Below are positions 45,498 to 55,347 of a DNA stretch of 64,000 nt, in pieces. Position numbers and translations under genes: made by a program. Under the pieces are notes generated by a model. It searched no databases. It was not told the DNA's origin and was given only the letters and a program-made list of their open reading frames with translations. How positions within the stretch are numbered: the stretch's first letter is position 1; every line of letters starts with the position of its first letter. The DNA is from Candidatus Binataceae bacterium (lineage in GTDB: Bacteria > Desulfobacterota > Binatia > Binatales > Binataceae), in contig DASXMJ010000172.1 in the NCBI GenBank assembly GCA_036495685.1, positions 42,781-106,780 on the forward strand. Reading direction: 5' to 3'.

Positions 45498-46775
45498 TCA
45501 GGCGGATTTGGCCGGTTCGACGGCCGGTTGCACGGCGCGTTCGGCGGCTTTTTCAACGCCGGCCCTGCCCGGACCGGTTTCGGGCAAGAAGTAAAGTGCG
45601 ACCGTCGGCAGGATTTGGAAGGCCAGGAATCCGAGCATCACTTCGCGCAGACCGATCGATGCGGCCAGCTTGCCGCCTAGCACCGGCGACAGGAACGCCC
45701 CGAAGTATCCGACCGCCCACACGAAACCCAACGAGGCGCCTAGGCGGGTGGGATTCATGTTCGGGAGCTCCATCATCAGGGTGGTAATGGCCACGAGCGA
45801 TCCGGCCGAGCCGATTCCGACCAGGACCAGTGAAAGGCCAATCCACGTGGGGTTGCTCAGCTCGATCGCGCCGAAACATCCGACCAGGGTAAAAATTGCG
45901 ATCGGCCAGGTGAAGGGTTTGCGCAGTCCGGTAAGAGCGGTCCCAAACCCGCCTCCGAGCACCGCGAAGAATCCGGTGAGCGGCAAGACCTGCGTCAGCA
46001 ACGAGGCCTCTGCCAGGCTCATCCCGCGAAACCCTCGGAAGAATTGCGGCAGGAACGCGGTATACAGCTGAAACACCCACATGCCGCCGAATAGACCGAT
46101 CGCGATCAGCAGCACGTTACGCATCTTCATCACTTCGATCAGTGCGGACTCGCTGGCGACATAGTTCTCCACCTCGGTGGGGACTGGTGCAGTAGTTCCC
46201 TGGCGTCCCAGGATGGTCCACAACAACGCCACCCCCGCGGTTGCGATGCCGTAGTCGAAGAGCACCGACTGCCATGACGAATCTACCGCCACGAACAGCG
46301 TCGGTGTGATGCGAAAGACCGCCGTCAGCCCGACGTATGCGAACGCGAAGTTTATCATGTTGATGTAAGGCCATTCGGATTCGCCGAACCATTCCATGGT
46401 GAGGGCGCCCGGCGGGGCTATCACCATCCCGAATCCCACGCCCTCCAGCACGCGGCAGAGGAGCAGCACGGAGAAACTCCCGGCAAAGCCGCTTGCGATC
46501 GCGGCGAGAGCCATCAACCACACGCCGATCTGGAGGCAGCGCAGCGCGCCGAGCTTCTCAATCACGACCGCACCAAGGATCGAGAAGATGCCGATGCAAA
46601 GCGCTATTATCGAGATGATCAGCCCGGCGGAGCCCAGCGTGATACCGAGTCCTTTCTTGATTTCGTCGAGAATCGGGGCTGGCGCGAGCCAGGTCAGCGA
46701 CTGCACGGTTAGGAGCAGAAGCAGAAGAAGCTCGATTACCCAACGATACGGCGATAGCTTTGCCCGTTCATTCAT
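45498..46775 (-). CDS. MFS transporter
   Basis: A 425-residue, twelve-helix major facilitator. The loop between helices 2 and 3 reads EKLGALR, and the helix-5 region contains RVLEGVGFGMVIAPPG. The C-terminus is charged (AERAVQPAVEPAKSA). It is not recognisable as an antibiotic exporter; the CynX/NimT-like arrangement is possible. The ATG and upstream context are ordinary. A second MFS gene follows upstream on the same strand after 192 bases. Confidence 0.85.
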   Translation of the reverse strand: MNERAKLSPYRWVIELLLLLLLTVQSLTWLAPAPILDEIKKGLGITLGSAGLIISIIALCIGIFSILGAVVIEKLGALRCLQIGVWLMALAAIASGFAGSFSVLLLCRVLEGVGFGMVIAPPGALTMEWFGESEWPYINMINFAFAYVGLTAVFRITPTLFVAVDSSWQSVLFDYGIATAGVALLWTILGRQGTTAPVPTEVENYVASESALIEVMKMRNVLLIAIGLFGGMWVFQLYTAFLPQFFRGFRGMSLAEASLLTQVLPLTGFFAVLGGGFGTALTGLRKPFTWPIAIFTLVGCFGAIELSNPTWIGLSLVLVGIGSAGSLVAITTLMMELPNMNPTRLGASLGFVWAVGYFGAFLSPVLGGKLAASIGLREVMLGFLAFQILPTVALYFLPETGPGRAGVEKAAERAVQPAVEPAKSA

Positions 46776-46967
46776 GGTCTTAACCGCCCCGGGTGATGCT
46801 GTCGATATAGCCCGTCCGGCGATGCAATTGCCACCGCGTTTCTGCGGGGGAAGTACGAAAAAACCGTACCCGCGTTGAGCCGAACTTTAGGAGAAAATCC
46901 AAAGCGAAAGGGCGTCGTAGGTTTGCGACCTGCGGGGTGAAAGGACGAAAAGCAACCCTGGGACTTT

Positions 46968-48287
46968 TCAGAAACGGCGGTCACCCCTGGCCCACCTTAC
47001 GTAGCCGGCCAGGCCGATTGCATAGACCGCGGCGATCAGAACGAACACCGCGCTGAATGAACCGGTTGCTTGAACGATGAACCCCACGATTGCGACCCCC
47101 ACGATTCCGGGGATGGTAGCAACGGAGTTGGAAATGCCCATGAGCACTCCCGCATATTCTGGGCCCACGTCCAGATGGTTCACGCCATAGGCGGACTGGC
47201 CCAGCCCGCTTGCTGCTGCGGACAGTGTCAGCAGTGCGGTCGCAGCGGCGGGACTGCTGGCCCACGGCAGCGTTAGGAGTGGCAGAGCGCCCAGGCCGAA
47301 CGCGATAGATTGCATCAGTCTTCGAGTAAAGCCAACGCTCACCCCGCGAATCAGCATCGCATCGGCCACCCATCCTCCCGTGTTGACTACCGCGAACGAC
47401 GCCACCCACGGCACCAACGAATATAATCCCACGCGACTCACGGTAACGCCGAAGGCATGATGCAGGTAGGTCGGCAGCCAGAGCAGCAGGATGTTGAAGC
47501 CGAAATTACTGCAGAAGTGGGCAAGTACAATCGCCCACACCGCGGGTTCGCGCGCGATGGCGCGCCAGGGAATGCTTGCTGGGCGCGAGGAGCTCGGGAC
47601 CGTGTGGTGGGCAGGTTCGCTGCCGGTGTCGTACCTCTCGCTGGTTTGCCCCTCGGTCCTGGGGAGAGGATTGGCAGGCCCGTCGGCGGCTTTGATTGCC
47701 CAGATGGCGACCCAGACCACACCGGCTGCGCCTGAAAGGTAGAACAACCCTGGCCAACCAAACCTCGCGATTATCAACGGGCTGAAGATGAGGGCGACGA
47801 CCGTCCCCAGGTACATACCACTAAAATTCAGCGCGAGAGTTCGGGCGCGTTCGCGCGGTGGCATCCAACGGGCGGTCAGGCTGTGAATCACGGGAAAGTT
47901 AACTCCCTCACCAAGACCGAGCAGGATTCGAACGGCGAAGAGCGCCGTAAAAGACATGCGCGCGGCGCCCGGGGTGATGAACGTCGCCACCGACCAGACT
48001 GCAACGCCGAACGCGAGCACCCGCTTGCCGCCGAATCGGTCGGCGAGCCATCCGCCCGCGAGTTGCGGCCATATATAGCCCCAGAAGAACGCCGAGAGGA
48101 TGAGACCCTGTGCGGCCGAATCGTAGCCTTGGTCTGCGGCCAGCGGAATTATCGCAACCGAGATGCTAACGCGGTCGAGGTAGCAGAGAACCGTGCCGAA
48201 AAAGAACAGCGCCGCGATTGTGTAGCGTCGGGGCCACCGCGACGCGGCTGTCGCGGGCGAGTCGCGAATCTCCAGCAGCTCGGACAT
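46968..48287 (-). CDS. MFS transporter of the anion:cation symporter (ACS) type
   Basis: A 439-residue facilitator with twelve helices. The signature GGWLADRFGGKRVLAFGVAVWS is that of the ACS/SLC17 family, which takes up organic acids such as tartrate, glucarate or phthalate. ILLGLGEGVNFPVIHSL and ARWMPPRERARTLALNFSGMYLG are typical. The loop between helices 6 and 7 is long and carries SEPAHHTVPSSSRP. The substrate is unknown. The ATG at 48287 is unusually far (283 bases) from the XRE gene downstream of it on the map. Confidence 0.87.
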   Translation of the reverse strand: MSELLEIRDSPATAASRWPRRYTIAALFFFGTVLCYLDRVSISVAIIPLAADQGYDSAAQGLILSAFFWGYIWPQLAGGWLADRFGGKRVLAFGVAVWSVATFITPGAARMSFTALFAVRILLGLGEGVNFPVIHSLTARWMPPRERARTLALNFSGMYLGTVVALIFSPLIIARFGWPGLFYLSGAAGVVWVAIWAIKAADGPANPLPRTEGQTSERYDTGSEPAHHTVPSSSRPASIPWRAIAREPAVWAIVLAHFCSNFGFNILLLWLPTYLHHAFGVTVSRVGLYSLVPWVASFAVVNTGGWVADAMLIRGVSVGFTRRLMQSIAFGLGALPLLTLPWASSPAAATALLTLSAAASGLGQSAYGVNHLDVGPEYAGVLMGISNSVATIPGIVGVAIVGFIVQATGSFSAVFVLIAAVYAIGLAGYVRWARGDRRF

Positions 48288-48570
48288 CGCGCGCGAGCTT
48301 AGCCGCGCAAGACGGCTCGTGCCAGTCTCGAGATGAACTTCCGCGGTTACTGTCTGTCATCGCTATTCTGGACCGCGCGCGCGAAGAGAGTCGGTGTCGT
48401 TTTGCAAAGAAACTCCCTCACCTTGCGCAAGAAGAATGTCCCCTGAAAAGGACTCACCGGATGTGCCAAAAGAAGCGTGAACAGACCCCGGCAGGAACGG
48501 CTTTACCAGCAGCTTGCGCGCGCCGCTTATCGCAATTTTCGTGAGCTGAGGGCGCGCTTTCGCGGACCGA

Positions 48571-48999
48571 TTAGCGGCCGACCGCGTGGCGAACTGTGTT
48601 CAGGATGTAAATGAAGTCGCGCGGCTCGCGGACCTCGCCCAGCAAGGCGACGCGTGACAGCATGTCCATCTCTTCTGTGCTGATATTGTGAATGCGGCGC
48701 AGCTGCTCGTTGCTCTTGAACTGCTCCCACGCGGACGAGGAGTTGTTCTCGGACGCAGGATTAAGAAGCGCGTGGGCGCGCGGATTGGCCAGGAAGAACA
48801 GCTCACGGCAATCGAGGCCGAGTACTTCGCTAAGCCGATTTACGATCTTGTCGGAGGGATGGCGTTTGCCGGATTCGAGATGACCGACATAGGGAGTGGA
48901 GGTCCTGATGCGGCGAGCAACTTCTTCTTGGGTGAGGTCGAGCTGGCGTCGGCGTTCGCGAATTGTCTGGCCGAAACTACGTTCCCTGAACCGTGGCAT
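48571..48999 (-). CDS. XRE-family helix-turn-helix regulator
   Basis: A 142-residue repressor-like protein. The HTH reads LTQEEVARRIRTSTPYVGHLESGKRHPSDKI, close to typical phage-repressor-type XRE domains. The C-terminal 75 residues are helical with no named domain. I chose the ATG at 48999, which has GAGG 10 bases upstream; an in-frame ATG at 49017 adds MRGRAS. An AT-rich upstream region with repeated TGAGCA words (49018-49265) may be its control region. Confidence 0.85.
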   Translation of the reverse strand: MPRFRERSFGQTIRERRRQLDLTQEEVARRIRTSTPYVGHLESGKRHPSDKIVNRLSEVLGLDCRELFFLANPRAHALLNPASENNSSSAWEQFKSNEQLRRIHNISTEEMDMLSRVALLGEVREPRDFIYILNTVRHAVGR

Positions 49000-49017
49000 T
49001 GATGCTCTGCCTCGCAT

Positions 49018-49265
49018 GACGAACGGCCGGCTTTCTCAGCCCGAGCACACCGCTCATCAAACAATTGGACCATGTTGTAGACTATTTGTAGTAACACTGC
49101 GCGAGAGACCTGAGCAAATGAAGCTCAGATCAATGCGAAGCCACATATTTGAGGGTTTTTATCTCATCCATGAGCAATCTTGAGCAGAAATGCCTATCTC
49201 AGACTGCATCATAACTACGATAGTTAAGTGTGGTTTATAGATAGCATAAGAATTTTTCATACAGT
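49018..49265. promoter_or_regulatory. AT-rich upstream region of the XRE gene with TGAGCA repeats
   Basis: 248 bases with much higher A+T than their surroundings. TGAGCA occurs at 49111, 49171 and 49181, each in the same orientation. The first forms an inverted repeat with GCTCA at 49123 around AAATGAA, and TTGTAG also recurs near 49076. These words may be operator sites for the adjacent XRE protein. I find no gene here. Confidence 0.35.
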
Positions 49266-49619
49266 CTAATTGCCGTAAGGATTGCGACCATGGTTGAGGT
49301 AGAGGGAAAAGCTCGCTGCCCGGTCGATCGCGCGCGCCGGAGTTCGAAAGCTTGCGACCAGGCCTTGTGGCAGGTGCTGCACCACGATCTTGTCCTGGCC
49401 GACCGGATGCCCGCTGCCGTCGTAGTAGCGCACCTCGATGGCGACGGGCCCGGTGTCGGGCCCGGTATTTTGAATCTTGCCCTGCACGAACACCCCACCA
49501 TCCGCGTGCTGCAGGCTGGTCTCCACCACCCGCACCGGCTCTGCGGTGTGCAGCGCGTGGAACACCCATCCCGCAAATGCCAGGCACAGAACCGGGATTG
49601 CGATCTTCGAAATTCGCAT
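49266..49619 (-). CDS. Single-pass membrane protein with FxLYD-like domain
   Basis: A 117-residue protein: one N-terminal helix (AIPVLCLAFAGWVFHAL) followed by an extracytoplasmic beta domain with VVETSLQHADGGVFVQGKIQNTG and VEVRYYDGSGHPVGQDK-like strands. The pattern of hydrophobic strand and polar turn resembles FxLYD and DUF3426 domains, found on envelope proteins. The role is unknown. It ends 16 bases before the acyl-CoA dehydrogenase stop on the same strand, that is, it follows that gene. Confidence 0.65.
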   Translation of the reverse strand: MRISKIAIPVLCLAFAGWVFHALHTAEPVRVVETSLQHADGGVFVQGKIQNTGPDTGPVAIEVRYYDGSGHPVGQDKIVVQHLPQGLVASFRTPARAIDRAASFSLYLNHGRNPYGN

Positions 49620-49635
49620 CGACGTCGGCAGAGAT

Positions 49636-50802
49636 TCAATACGAGCGCGGGAGCCCGAGCACGTGCTCGCTTATCGAGTTCAGGACCATCTCTTGCGACA
49701 CCGGAGCGATCTTAAGCAGGCGGCATTCGCGGAAGTACCGTTCCACATCGTACTCGCGGATATAACCGTAGCCGCCGAGCGTCTGCACTGCACGATCGCA
49801 GGCCTCGAAGGCAGCATCGGCGGCGCGCAGCTTGGCCATATTGGCCTCGGGTCCGCAGGGCTTGCGATGATCGAACAGCCAAGCCGCCTTGAGCATCAAC
49901 ATCTCCGCGGCTTCCAGCTTCGCATACACATCGGCCAATGGATGCGCGATCGCCTGGTTTTGACCGATCGGACGTCCGAACACGATTCGTTCCTTCGCGT
50001 AGCGCACGGCTTTGGCGATCGCGGCGCGCCCGATTCCGATCGCTTCGGCAGCGACCAGGATGCGTTCGGGATTGAGGCCATCGAGCAGGCAATGAAACCC
50101 TCGCCCTTCCCCTCCCACTAGATCCGAGACCGCCACGCGCAGGTTGTCGATGAAGAGCATGTTGGTATCGACCGCGGCGCGGCCGAGCTTGTGCAACTCG
50201 CGAACCTCGACCGCTGCGGGTTCGAGCTCGGCGAAGAACAGGCTCATTCCGTCGGTCTTCTTTTGGACCTGCTCAAAGGGCGTGGTTCGGGTCAACAGCA
50301 GCATGCGCTGCGCCTCGCGCGCCTTGGTGGTGAAGACTTTACGCCCGTTGATCACATAGTTGTCGCCGTCGCGCCGCGCGGCGGTCTTGATATGGGTGAT
50401 GTCGTTGCCCGCATCAGGTTCGGTAACTGCAAATGCGACGTGCAGCTTTCCGCTCACAACTTCGGGCAGAAAGCGGCGCTTCTGTTCCTCGCTGCCATGA
50501 AACACGAGGGGGCTCACGCCGAAGATCGAGAGATGAATCGCGCTCGCCGCCGCCATCGCGCCCCCCGATCCGGCAACCTCGCGCATCACCAGCGCCGCCT
50601 CGGTGATTCCAAGCCCGCTGCCGCCGTACTGCTCGGGAATCGCTACGCCGAGCCACCCGCCGCGCGCGACTTCCGCATAGAACTCGTGGGGAAATTCGGC
50701 GCGCGCATCGCGATCGCGCCAATATTCGTCGGGGAACTTCTGTCCCATCGCGCGGATCTGCTGAACGATCTCCTGCTGTGCTTCGGTCAATTCGAAATCC
50801 AT
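49636..50802 (-). CDS. Acyl-CoA dehydrogenase, IVD/LCAD-type catalytic layout
   Basis: A 388-residue FAD enzyme that oxidises an acyl-CoA at C2-C3. It begins MDFELTEAQQEIVQQIRAMG, with the beta domain at about 120-230 (FAVTEPDAGNDITHIKT) and the C-terminal helices ending ISEHVLGLPRSY. The usual C-terminal catalytic Glu in an EGT motif is replaced by LKIAPVSQEM. A Glu is present at E246 in GLNPERILVAAEA, the position used by isovaleryl- and long-chain dehydrogenases. The enzyme is therefore probably active with that residue. GGGAG precedes the ATG. Chain length of substrate is not predicted. Confidence 0.87.
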   Translation of the reverse strand: MDFELTEAQQEIVQQIRAMGQKFPDEYWRDRDARAEFPHEFYAEVARGGWLGVAIPEQYGGSGLGITEAALVMREVAGSGGAMAAASAIHLSIFGVSPLVFHGSEEQKRRFLPEVVSGKLHVAFAVTEPDAGNDITHIKTAARRDGDNYVINGRKVFTTKAREAQRMLLLTRTTPFEQVQKKTDGMSLFFAELEPAAVEVRELHKLGRAAVDTNMLFIDNLRVAVSDLVGGEGRGFHCLLDGLNPERILVAAEAIGIGRAAIAKAVRYAKERIVFGRPIGQNQAIAHPLADVYAKLEAAEMLMLKAAWLFDHRKPCGPEANMAKLRAADAAFEACDRAVQTLGGYGYIREYDVERYFRECRLLKIAPVSQEMVLNSISEHVLGLPRSY

Positions 50803-51032
50803 CTTTGACTCCCTTGCCAGGGTTATCTGCATCCCTCAATGAGTAGTCAAGCGGCACATGCACGTTCGATAGGCGCCAGTTAATGGGATCCATCGCGGGC
50901 GCTGATACTGAATAGACGACTAAAACGGAACATTACGCCGGTATGAATCTTGAAACCAAGCGTGCGGCTTGGCCCCGGCGCCGCCGTGGTGCGCGGGTGA
51001 GATCGGCTTATCAGCCGTCAGGGAGGAAAAGA

Positions 51033-52385
51033 GTGAAACGGAGGACAAGAGGAAAAGCTGTATCGTGGCTTGGTCCGACGACGCTGTCGTTGCTTTTTGC
51101 AACGTCGCAAGCGCTCGCTGCGGGGGGAACCTCAGTCAGTGAACAACAACGGCTCGATGCGCTCAGCGGGAACGTAACCAATCTCGCGGGGGAGGTGACT
51201 CAGACCCAGGGAGAAGTGAAACAGATCGAAAAGGCAATAACCGTGGCCCCGCCCGCCGAAGGCGCGCAGCCGCAGACCGTCGGCGAACACGTAGCCAAGA
51301 TTGAGAGCGACCTTAAAACCAATCTGGGCGTTTCAATCCACGGCTTGGTCGATGCCGGCTATGAGCACAACTTCAACCAGCCCAACGGAAACACCAACCT
51401 GTTTCGTGCTTGGGACGCAGATGGTTTTCAGCTCACGCAGGCCAATCTGCATATCGAAAGAGACGGGACCGTCGGCTTCGTAAGCGACATCAACTTCGGC
51501 AACGTTGCCAACGCAATCTCGTCCGCGACCAACTTTGGGCCGGTGCACCAGACCAGCGCCCAGTGGATCGATCCGACCCAGTACTACCTGACCTATACCA
51601 TCCCGCTAGGTGCCGGGATCGCGGCGCAGGCGGGCCGGTTTGTGACTCTGCTTGGCGCGGAAGTCATTCCGACCTACCAGAACCAGAACTACAACGAAAC
51701 GCGCAGCTTCCTGTTCACCCTGGGCGAGCCGCTGACCCACACCGGCATCCAGGGTGCGTATACCTTCAACGATTACGTGTCGGTCACCGGAGGGCTCAAC
51801 AACGGATGGGATAATCCGCAGCTCAATAGCAACAACGGTCCCAACTACGAAGGCGAGCTGGTTCTTAATACCAAGGACAAGAGTCTTTCGCTGGTCGTCA
51901 ATGGCATCTGGGGACCGAACCCCGCTTCGCCGACCACCACCAGCCACTCCAACCAGAATCTGGGCGCGATCGACCCGATTGTCACCTACAAACCGGCATG
52001 GCTTCCCGGCGTTACACTGGAGTCGGAATATCTGTACGCCAGCCAAAGCGGGCCGGTGGTGAACGGGCATTCGGCTACCTGGCAGGGACTGGCCGGGTAC
52101 TTCGTCTACGACTGGAACGCCTGGGAACTCGCAACGCGCGGTGAATTCTTCGACGACGAGGATGGCGCCCGCACGGGAACCGCGCAGACCCTGTGGGAGC
52201 TTACGCAGACCGTCACTTGGAAGGTCCCCGAAGTCACCGGATTGTTGGCGCGCCTGGAATACCGGCACGACAGTTCGAACGTGGCGATCTTCCCGAACAA
52301 CAACTTCGTCAACCCCACGACCCACCAGCAGCAGCTGTGGGAGGGACAGGACACTCTCAGTGCCAACTTTATCTACGCTTTTTAG
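51033..52385 (+). CDS. BBP2-type outer-membrane beta-barrel protein
   Basis: A 450-residue porin. The GTG at 51033 has GGAGG six bases upstream, and a signal peptide to about residue 30 ends SQALAAGG. A short coiled coil (EQQRLDALSGNVTNLAGEVTQ) precedes the barrel. The barrel has alternating strands, DAGYEHNFNQPNGNTN and many aromatic-edge repeats, and ends in IYAF, the C-terminal Phe recognised by BamA. The family (Gcw-chp/BBP2) probably carries small solutes. It is divergent from the acyl-CoA dehydrogenase by 230 bases, without obvious common control. Confidence 0.85.
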   Translation: MKRRTRGKAVSWLGPTTLSLLFATSQALAAGGTSVSEQQRLDALSGNVTNLAGEVTQTQGEVKQIEKAITVAPPAEGAQPQTVGEHVAKIESDLKTNLGVSIHGLVDAGYEHNFNQPNGNTNLFRAWDADGFQLTQANLHIERDGTVGFVSDINFGNVANAISSATNFGPVHQTSAQWIDPTQYYLTYTIPLGAGIAAQAGRFVTLLGAEVIPTYQNQNYNETRSFLFTLGEPLTHTGIQGAYTFNDYVSVTGGLNNGWDNPQLNSNNGPNYEGELVLNTKDKSLSLVVNGIWGPNPASPTTTSHSNQNLGAIDPIVTYKPAWLPGVTLESEYLYASQSGPVVNGHSATWQGLAGYFVYDWNAWELATRGEFFDDEDGARTGTAQTLWELTQTVTWKVPEVTGLLARLEYRHDSSNVAIFPNNNFVNPTTHQQQLWEGQDTLSANFIYAF

Positions 52386-52396
52386 GTAAGCTCCAT

Positions 52397-52415
52397 CCCT
52401 CGCTGGGGAGGGTTT
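52397..52415 (+). terminator. Weak candidate terminator after the porin gene
   Basis: CCCTC and GAGGG pair around GCTGGG and are followed by TTT, 11 bases after the stop. The stem is short, so efficiency is doubtful. Confidence 0.3.
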
Positions 52416-52540
52416 CCGTCAAAGCAGCACGAGCGGCGGACCGGGCAACCGGCTCCGCCGCTCGGCTTATCGCGCGACCGCGCCGCTTTCTGGTATCGAT
52501 CTGGACTCGCGTCAGCTCCGGTGCGCGAATCTAGCTCCGC

Positions 52541-53554
52541 ATGAACGTTCCCGCTGCGATAGTTATCCTGCTTCTGCTCCTAATCGGCCCGCTCTCGATA
52601 CATTTCATCGAACAGAACATCGAGATCTACATCTTCATCATCGGTATCGTCGCGACACTCACGGGGTCCGGGTTCGACCGGACGCTGGTACTGAAGGCAA
52701 GTGAAGAACCGATCCTCATAACCCTGGCGGTGGTCATCGCCGGAATTCTGTTCAGTTTTTCCCGCCATCGTCTCGACCGGGCGTTCGTGCGACTTCGCCG
52801 CCGCATAAGCCGTCCGCTACTGGCCGCGCTCGCGACGTTCGTGCTGGCGGTCCTTGCGGGCATCATCACCGCGATAGTGGCCGCCTTGGTGCTGGTCGAG
52901 ATGGTTAGATTGCTGCATCTTCAGGGTGAGGCGCGCACGCGGATGACGGTTGCGGCCTGTTTTGCGATCGGTCTGGGCGCCGCGTTGACCCGTGTCGGCG
53001 AGCCGCTTTCGGCGCTCGCGGCCTCCGCTTTGAACCTGCCCTTTACGGGATTGTTCCTCCTGCTGGGCCCGTGGATCTTACCCGGAGTTGCGGTTGCGTC
53101 AGCGCTGGCGGGGTGGTTTGCGCGAGGCGACTATCACGACCCCGCGGTCGGTGTGCACGTGCACGAAACGCCGCTGGCCGCGATCATTCAGGGCGTCAAG
53201 GTTTACGTGTTTGTCGCCGGACTGGTTCTGGTGAGCGATGCATACGCCCAAATTGCGACGCAACTGGTCAGTGCGCTATCGAACGACGCGTTGTTCTGGA
53301 TCAATACGATATCGGCGGTGCTCGACAACGCCACGCTGGTGGCCCTCGAAGTTCACAGCATGAGTCTGCCGCGCGCCCGCGAGGCAATCATCTCGCTGCT
53401 GGTTTCGGGCGGGATGCTCATTCCGGGCAACATTCCCAACGTCATCAGTGCTGGCGCCCTGAAGATCGGCAGTGCGGCATGGGCGCGCATCGGCATACCC
53501 ATCGGTCTGGCAGGTCTGGGCATCTATTTTGCTCTGCTGAAGGTCATGGCGTGA
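52541..53554 (+). CDS. DUF1646 family permease
   Basis: A 337-residue membrane protein with about nine helices of the DUF1646 family (ArsB/NhaD-like transporters). It has VAACFAIGLGAALTRVGEPLS and VSGGMLIPGNIPNVISAGALK, the latter resembling the conserved re-entrant loop of ion transporters. The ion is unknown. It lies 155 bases after the porin on the same strand and 303 before glnA. Confidence 0.82.
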   Translation: MNVPAAIVILLLLLIGPLSIHFIEQNIEIYIFIIGIVATLTGSGFDRTLVLKASEEPILITLAVVIAGILFSFSRHRLDRAFVRLRRRISRPLLAALATFVLAVLAGIITAIVAALVLVEMVRLLHLQGEARTRMTVAACFAIGLGAALTRVGEPLSALAASALNLPFTGLFLLLGPWILPGVAVASALAGWFARGDYHDPAVGVHVHETPLAAIIQGVKVYVFVAGLVLVSDAYAQIATQLVSALSNDALFWINTISAVLDNATLVALEVHSMSLPRAREAIISLLVSGGMLIPGNIPNVISAGALKIGSAAWARIGIPIGLAGLGIYFALLKVMA

Positions 53555-53857
53555 GAAGGCGCCGATGCGAAAACAAAGTCGAGAATCGTTGGTGTTATCG
53601 CGATCTGAGATCGAGATCGCAGGGATCGCTGCTGTCCAAACGGGCGGCAGTTCCCGGCGGATACCCTCGCACCTGCCGCGAGAAGCGACCGTTGCCTTAG
53701 GCTGGTTTTCGTGAGAAAAACGATGATCGAATTGGGTGAGACAGCGCACGCATTGCCAAATGAAGCGCGCTACAGCGTCCGCGATTCGCATCATCAAACG
53801 CACATACTTAGGGTTCGCCGTCCCCGTATATAAACGGCGAGGAGGGTTACGGCTTCG
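53555..53857. other. glnA upstream region with an inverted repeat in the leader
   Basis: 303 bases without a supported gene; a 49-codon frame from 53565 has no family features. CGCCGT (53816-53821) pairs with ACGGCG (53834-53839) around CCCCGTATATAA, just before the GGAGGG ribosome-binding site. Such a hairpin could affect ribosome access. No -24/-12 promoter with good match was found here, unlike many glnA genes under NtrC. Confidence 0.4.
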
Positions 53858-55288
53858 ATGACGCCCAAAGAAGTCTTGCAAACGATCAAGGACAAGGGAG
53901 TGGTGATGGTCGATTTGAAGTTCATCGACCTGCTCGGTACCTGGCAACACTTCACCGCACCGATCTCCGAGTTCAAGGATGAGGGGCCATTCGAGGAAGG
54001 ACTAGGCTTCGACGGCTCCTCGATACGCGGCTGGCAGGCAATCGACGCGAGCGACATGCTCGTGATCCCGGACCCGAGCACCGCAGTGATGGATCCGTTT
54101 ACCAAGGATCCAACGCTCACCATGATCTGCGATATCTCGGACCCGATTACCCGCGCCGATTACACGCGCGACCCGCGCAACGTCGCCCGAAAGGCGGAGA
54201 AATATCTCAAGTCAACCGGCATCGCGGACACCGTGTACTTCGGTCCGGAGCCGGAGTTTTTCATCTTTGATGGAGTGCGCTACGAGACGAGCCAGCATCA
54301 GTCGTTCCACTATATCGAATCGAATGAAGGCAACTGGAACACCGGTCGTGAGTTCAACGTGAGCGACCCGGGCCGCAACCTTGGCTACAAGCCGCGCAAC
54401 AAGGAAGGCTACTTCCCGGTACCGCCGGCCGACACCATGCAGGACATCCGCACCGAAATGGTGCTCGAGATGGAGCGGGTTGGAATTCGAGTCGAGAAGC
54501 AGCATCACGAGGTTGCGACGGCCGGGCAGGCCGAAATCGACATGCGCTTCCAGCCGCTGGTGAAGATGTCGGACTGGCTGACCTGGTACAAGTACATCTG
54601 CAAGAACGTCGCGGTCCGGCACGGCAAAACGGTAACCTTCATGCCCAAGCCGATTTTCGGCGACAATGGCACCGGCATGCACGTGCATCAGAGCCTGTGG
54701 AAGGGGGAAACGCCGTTGTTTGCAGGCAACGGGTACGCAGGGATGTCGGAGCTCGGGATGCACTACATCGCGGGCATCCTGCACCACGCGCCGTCGATCG
54801 CGGCGTTCACCAACCCCACCACCAATTCCTATCGGCGTCTGGTGCCCGGCTTCGAGGCGCCGATCAATTTGGCGTACTCGAGCCGTAACCGCTCGGCCTC
54901 GGTGCGCATCCCGATGTATTCGCCGTCGCCGAAGGCCAAGCGCATCGAGGTGCGGTTCCCGGATCCGCTGGCCAACCCATACCTGGCGTTCACCGCGATG
55001 ATGATGGCCGGTCTCGACGGCATCCAGCGTCGGCTCGACCCGGGTCAGCCGCTGGACAAGGATATCTACGCGTTGACGCCTGCGGAGTTGGCGGAAGTGC
55101 CGAGCATGCCGGCATCCCTAGATGAAGCACTGAACAACATGAAGAACGATCACGAGTACCTGCTCAAGGGCGATGTGTTCACCGAAGACCTCATCGAGAC
55201 CTGGATCGACTACAAGATGTCCAAGGAAGTGAGCGCGATGCGCCTGCGCCCGCATCCGTACGAATTCGCGCTGTACTTCGACGCGTAG
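53858..55288 (+). CDS. glnA: Type I glutamine synthetase
   Basis: GlnA makes glutamine from glutamate, ammonia and ATP. The 476-residue protein has [12 protein letters not shown], the metal-binding [21 protein letters not shown], the ATP-site [13 protein letters not shown] and the [13 protein letters not shown] region. Tyr 404 in [11 protein letters not shown] corresponds to the adenylylation site of GSI-beta enzymes, so control by adenylyltransferase is likely. GGAGGG lies 11 bases before the ATG. A strong terminator follows. PII and adenylyltransferase genes are not in the window. Confidence 0.96.
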   Translation: MTPKEVLQTIKDKGVVMVDLKFIDLLGTWQHFTAPISEFKDEGPFEEGLGFDGSSIRGWQAIDASDMLVIPDPSTAVMDPFTKDPTLTMICDISDPITRADYTRDPRNVARKAEKYLKSTGIADTVYFGPEPEFFIFDGVRYETSQHQSFHYIESNEGNWNTGREFNVSDPGRNLGYKPRNKEGYFPVPPADTMQDIRTEMVLEMERVGIRVEKQHHEVATAGQAEIDMRFQPLVKMSDWLTWYKYICKNVAVRHGKTVTFMPKPIFGDNGTGMHVHQSLWKGETPLFAGNGYAGMSELGMHYIAGILHHAPSIAAFTNPTTNSYRRLVPGFEAPINLAYSSRNRSASVRIPMYSPSPKAKRIEVRFPDPLANPYLAFTAMMMAGLDGIQRRLDPGQPLDKDIYALTPAELAEVPSMPASLDEALNNMKNDHEYLLKGDVFTEDLIETWIDYKMSKEVSAMRLRPHPYEFALYFDA

Positions 55289-55320
55289 ACGACGCGGCGG
55301 CTTTGCAACCGAGAACCGAC

Positions 55321-55347
55321 GCGGCGGGCGACAGCCCGCCGCTTTTG
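55321..55347 (+). terminator. Rho-independent terminator of glnA
   Basis: A perfect nine-base G+C stem (GCGGCGGGC / GCCCGCCGC) with a GACA loop is followed by TTTTGTT. It starts 32 bases after the glnA stop. Strong by every usual criterion. Confidence 0.88.
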
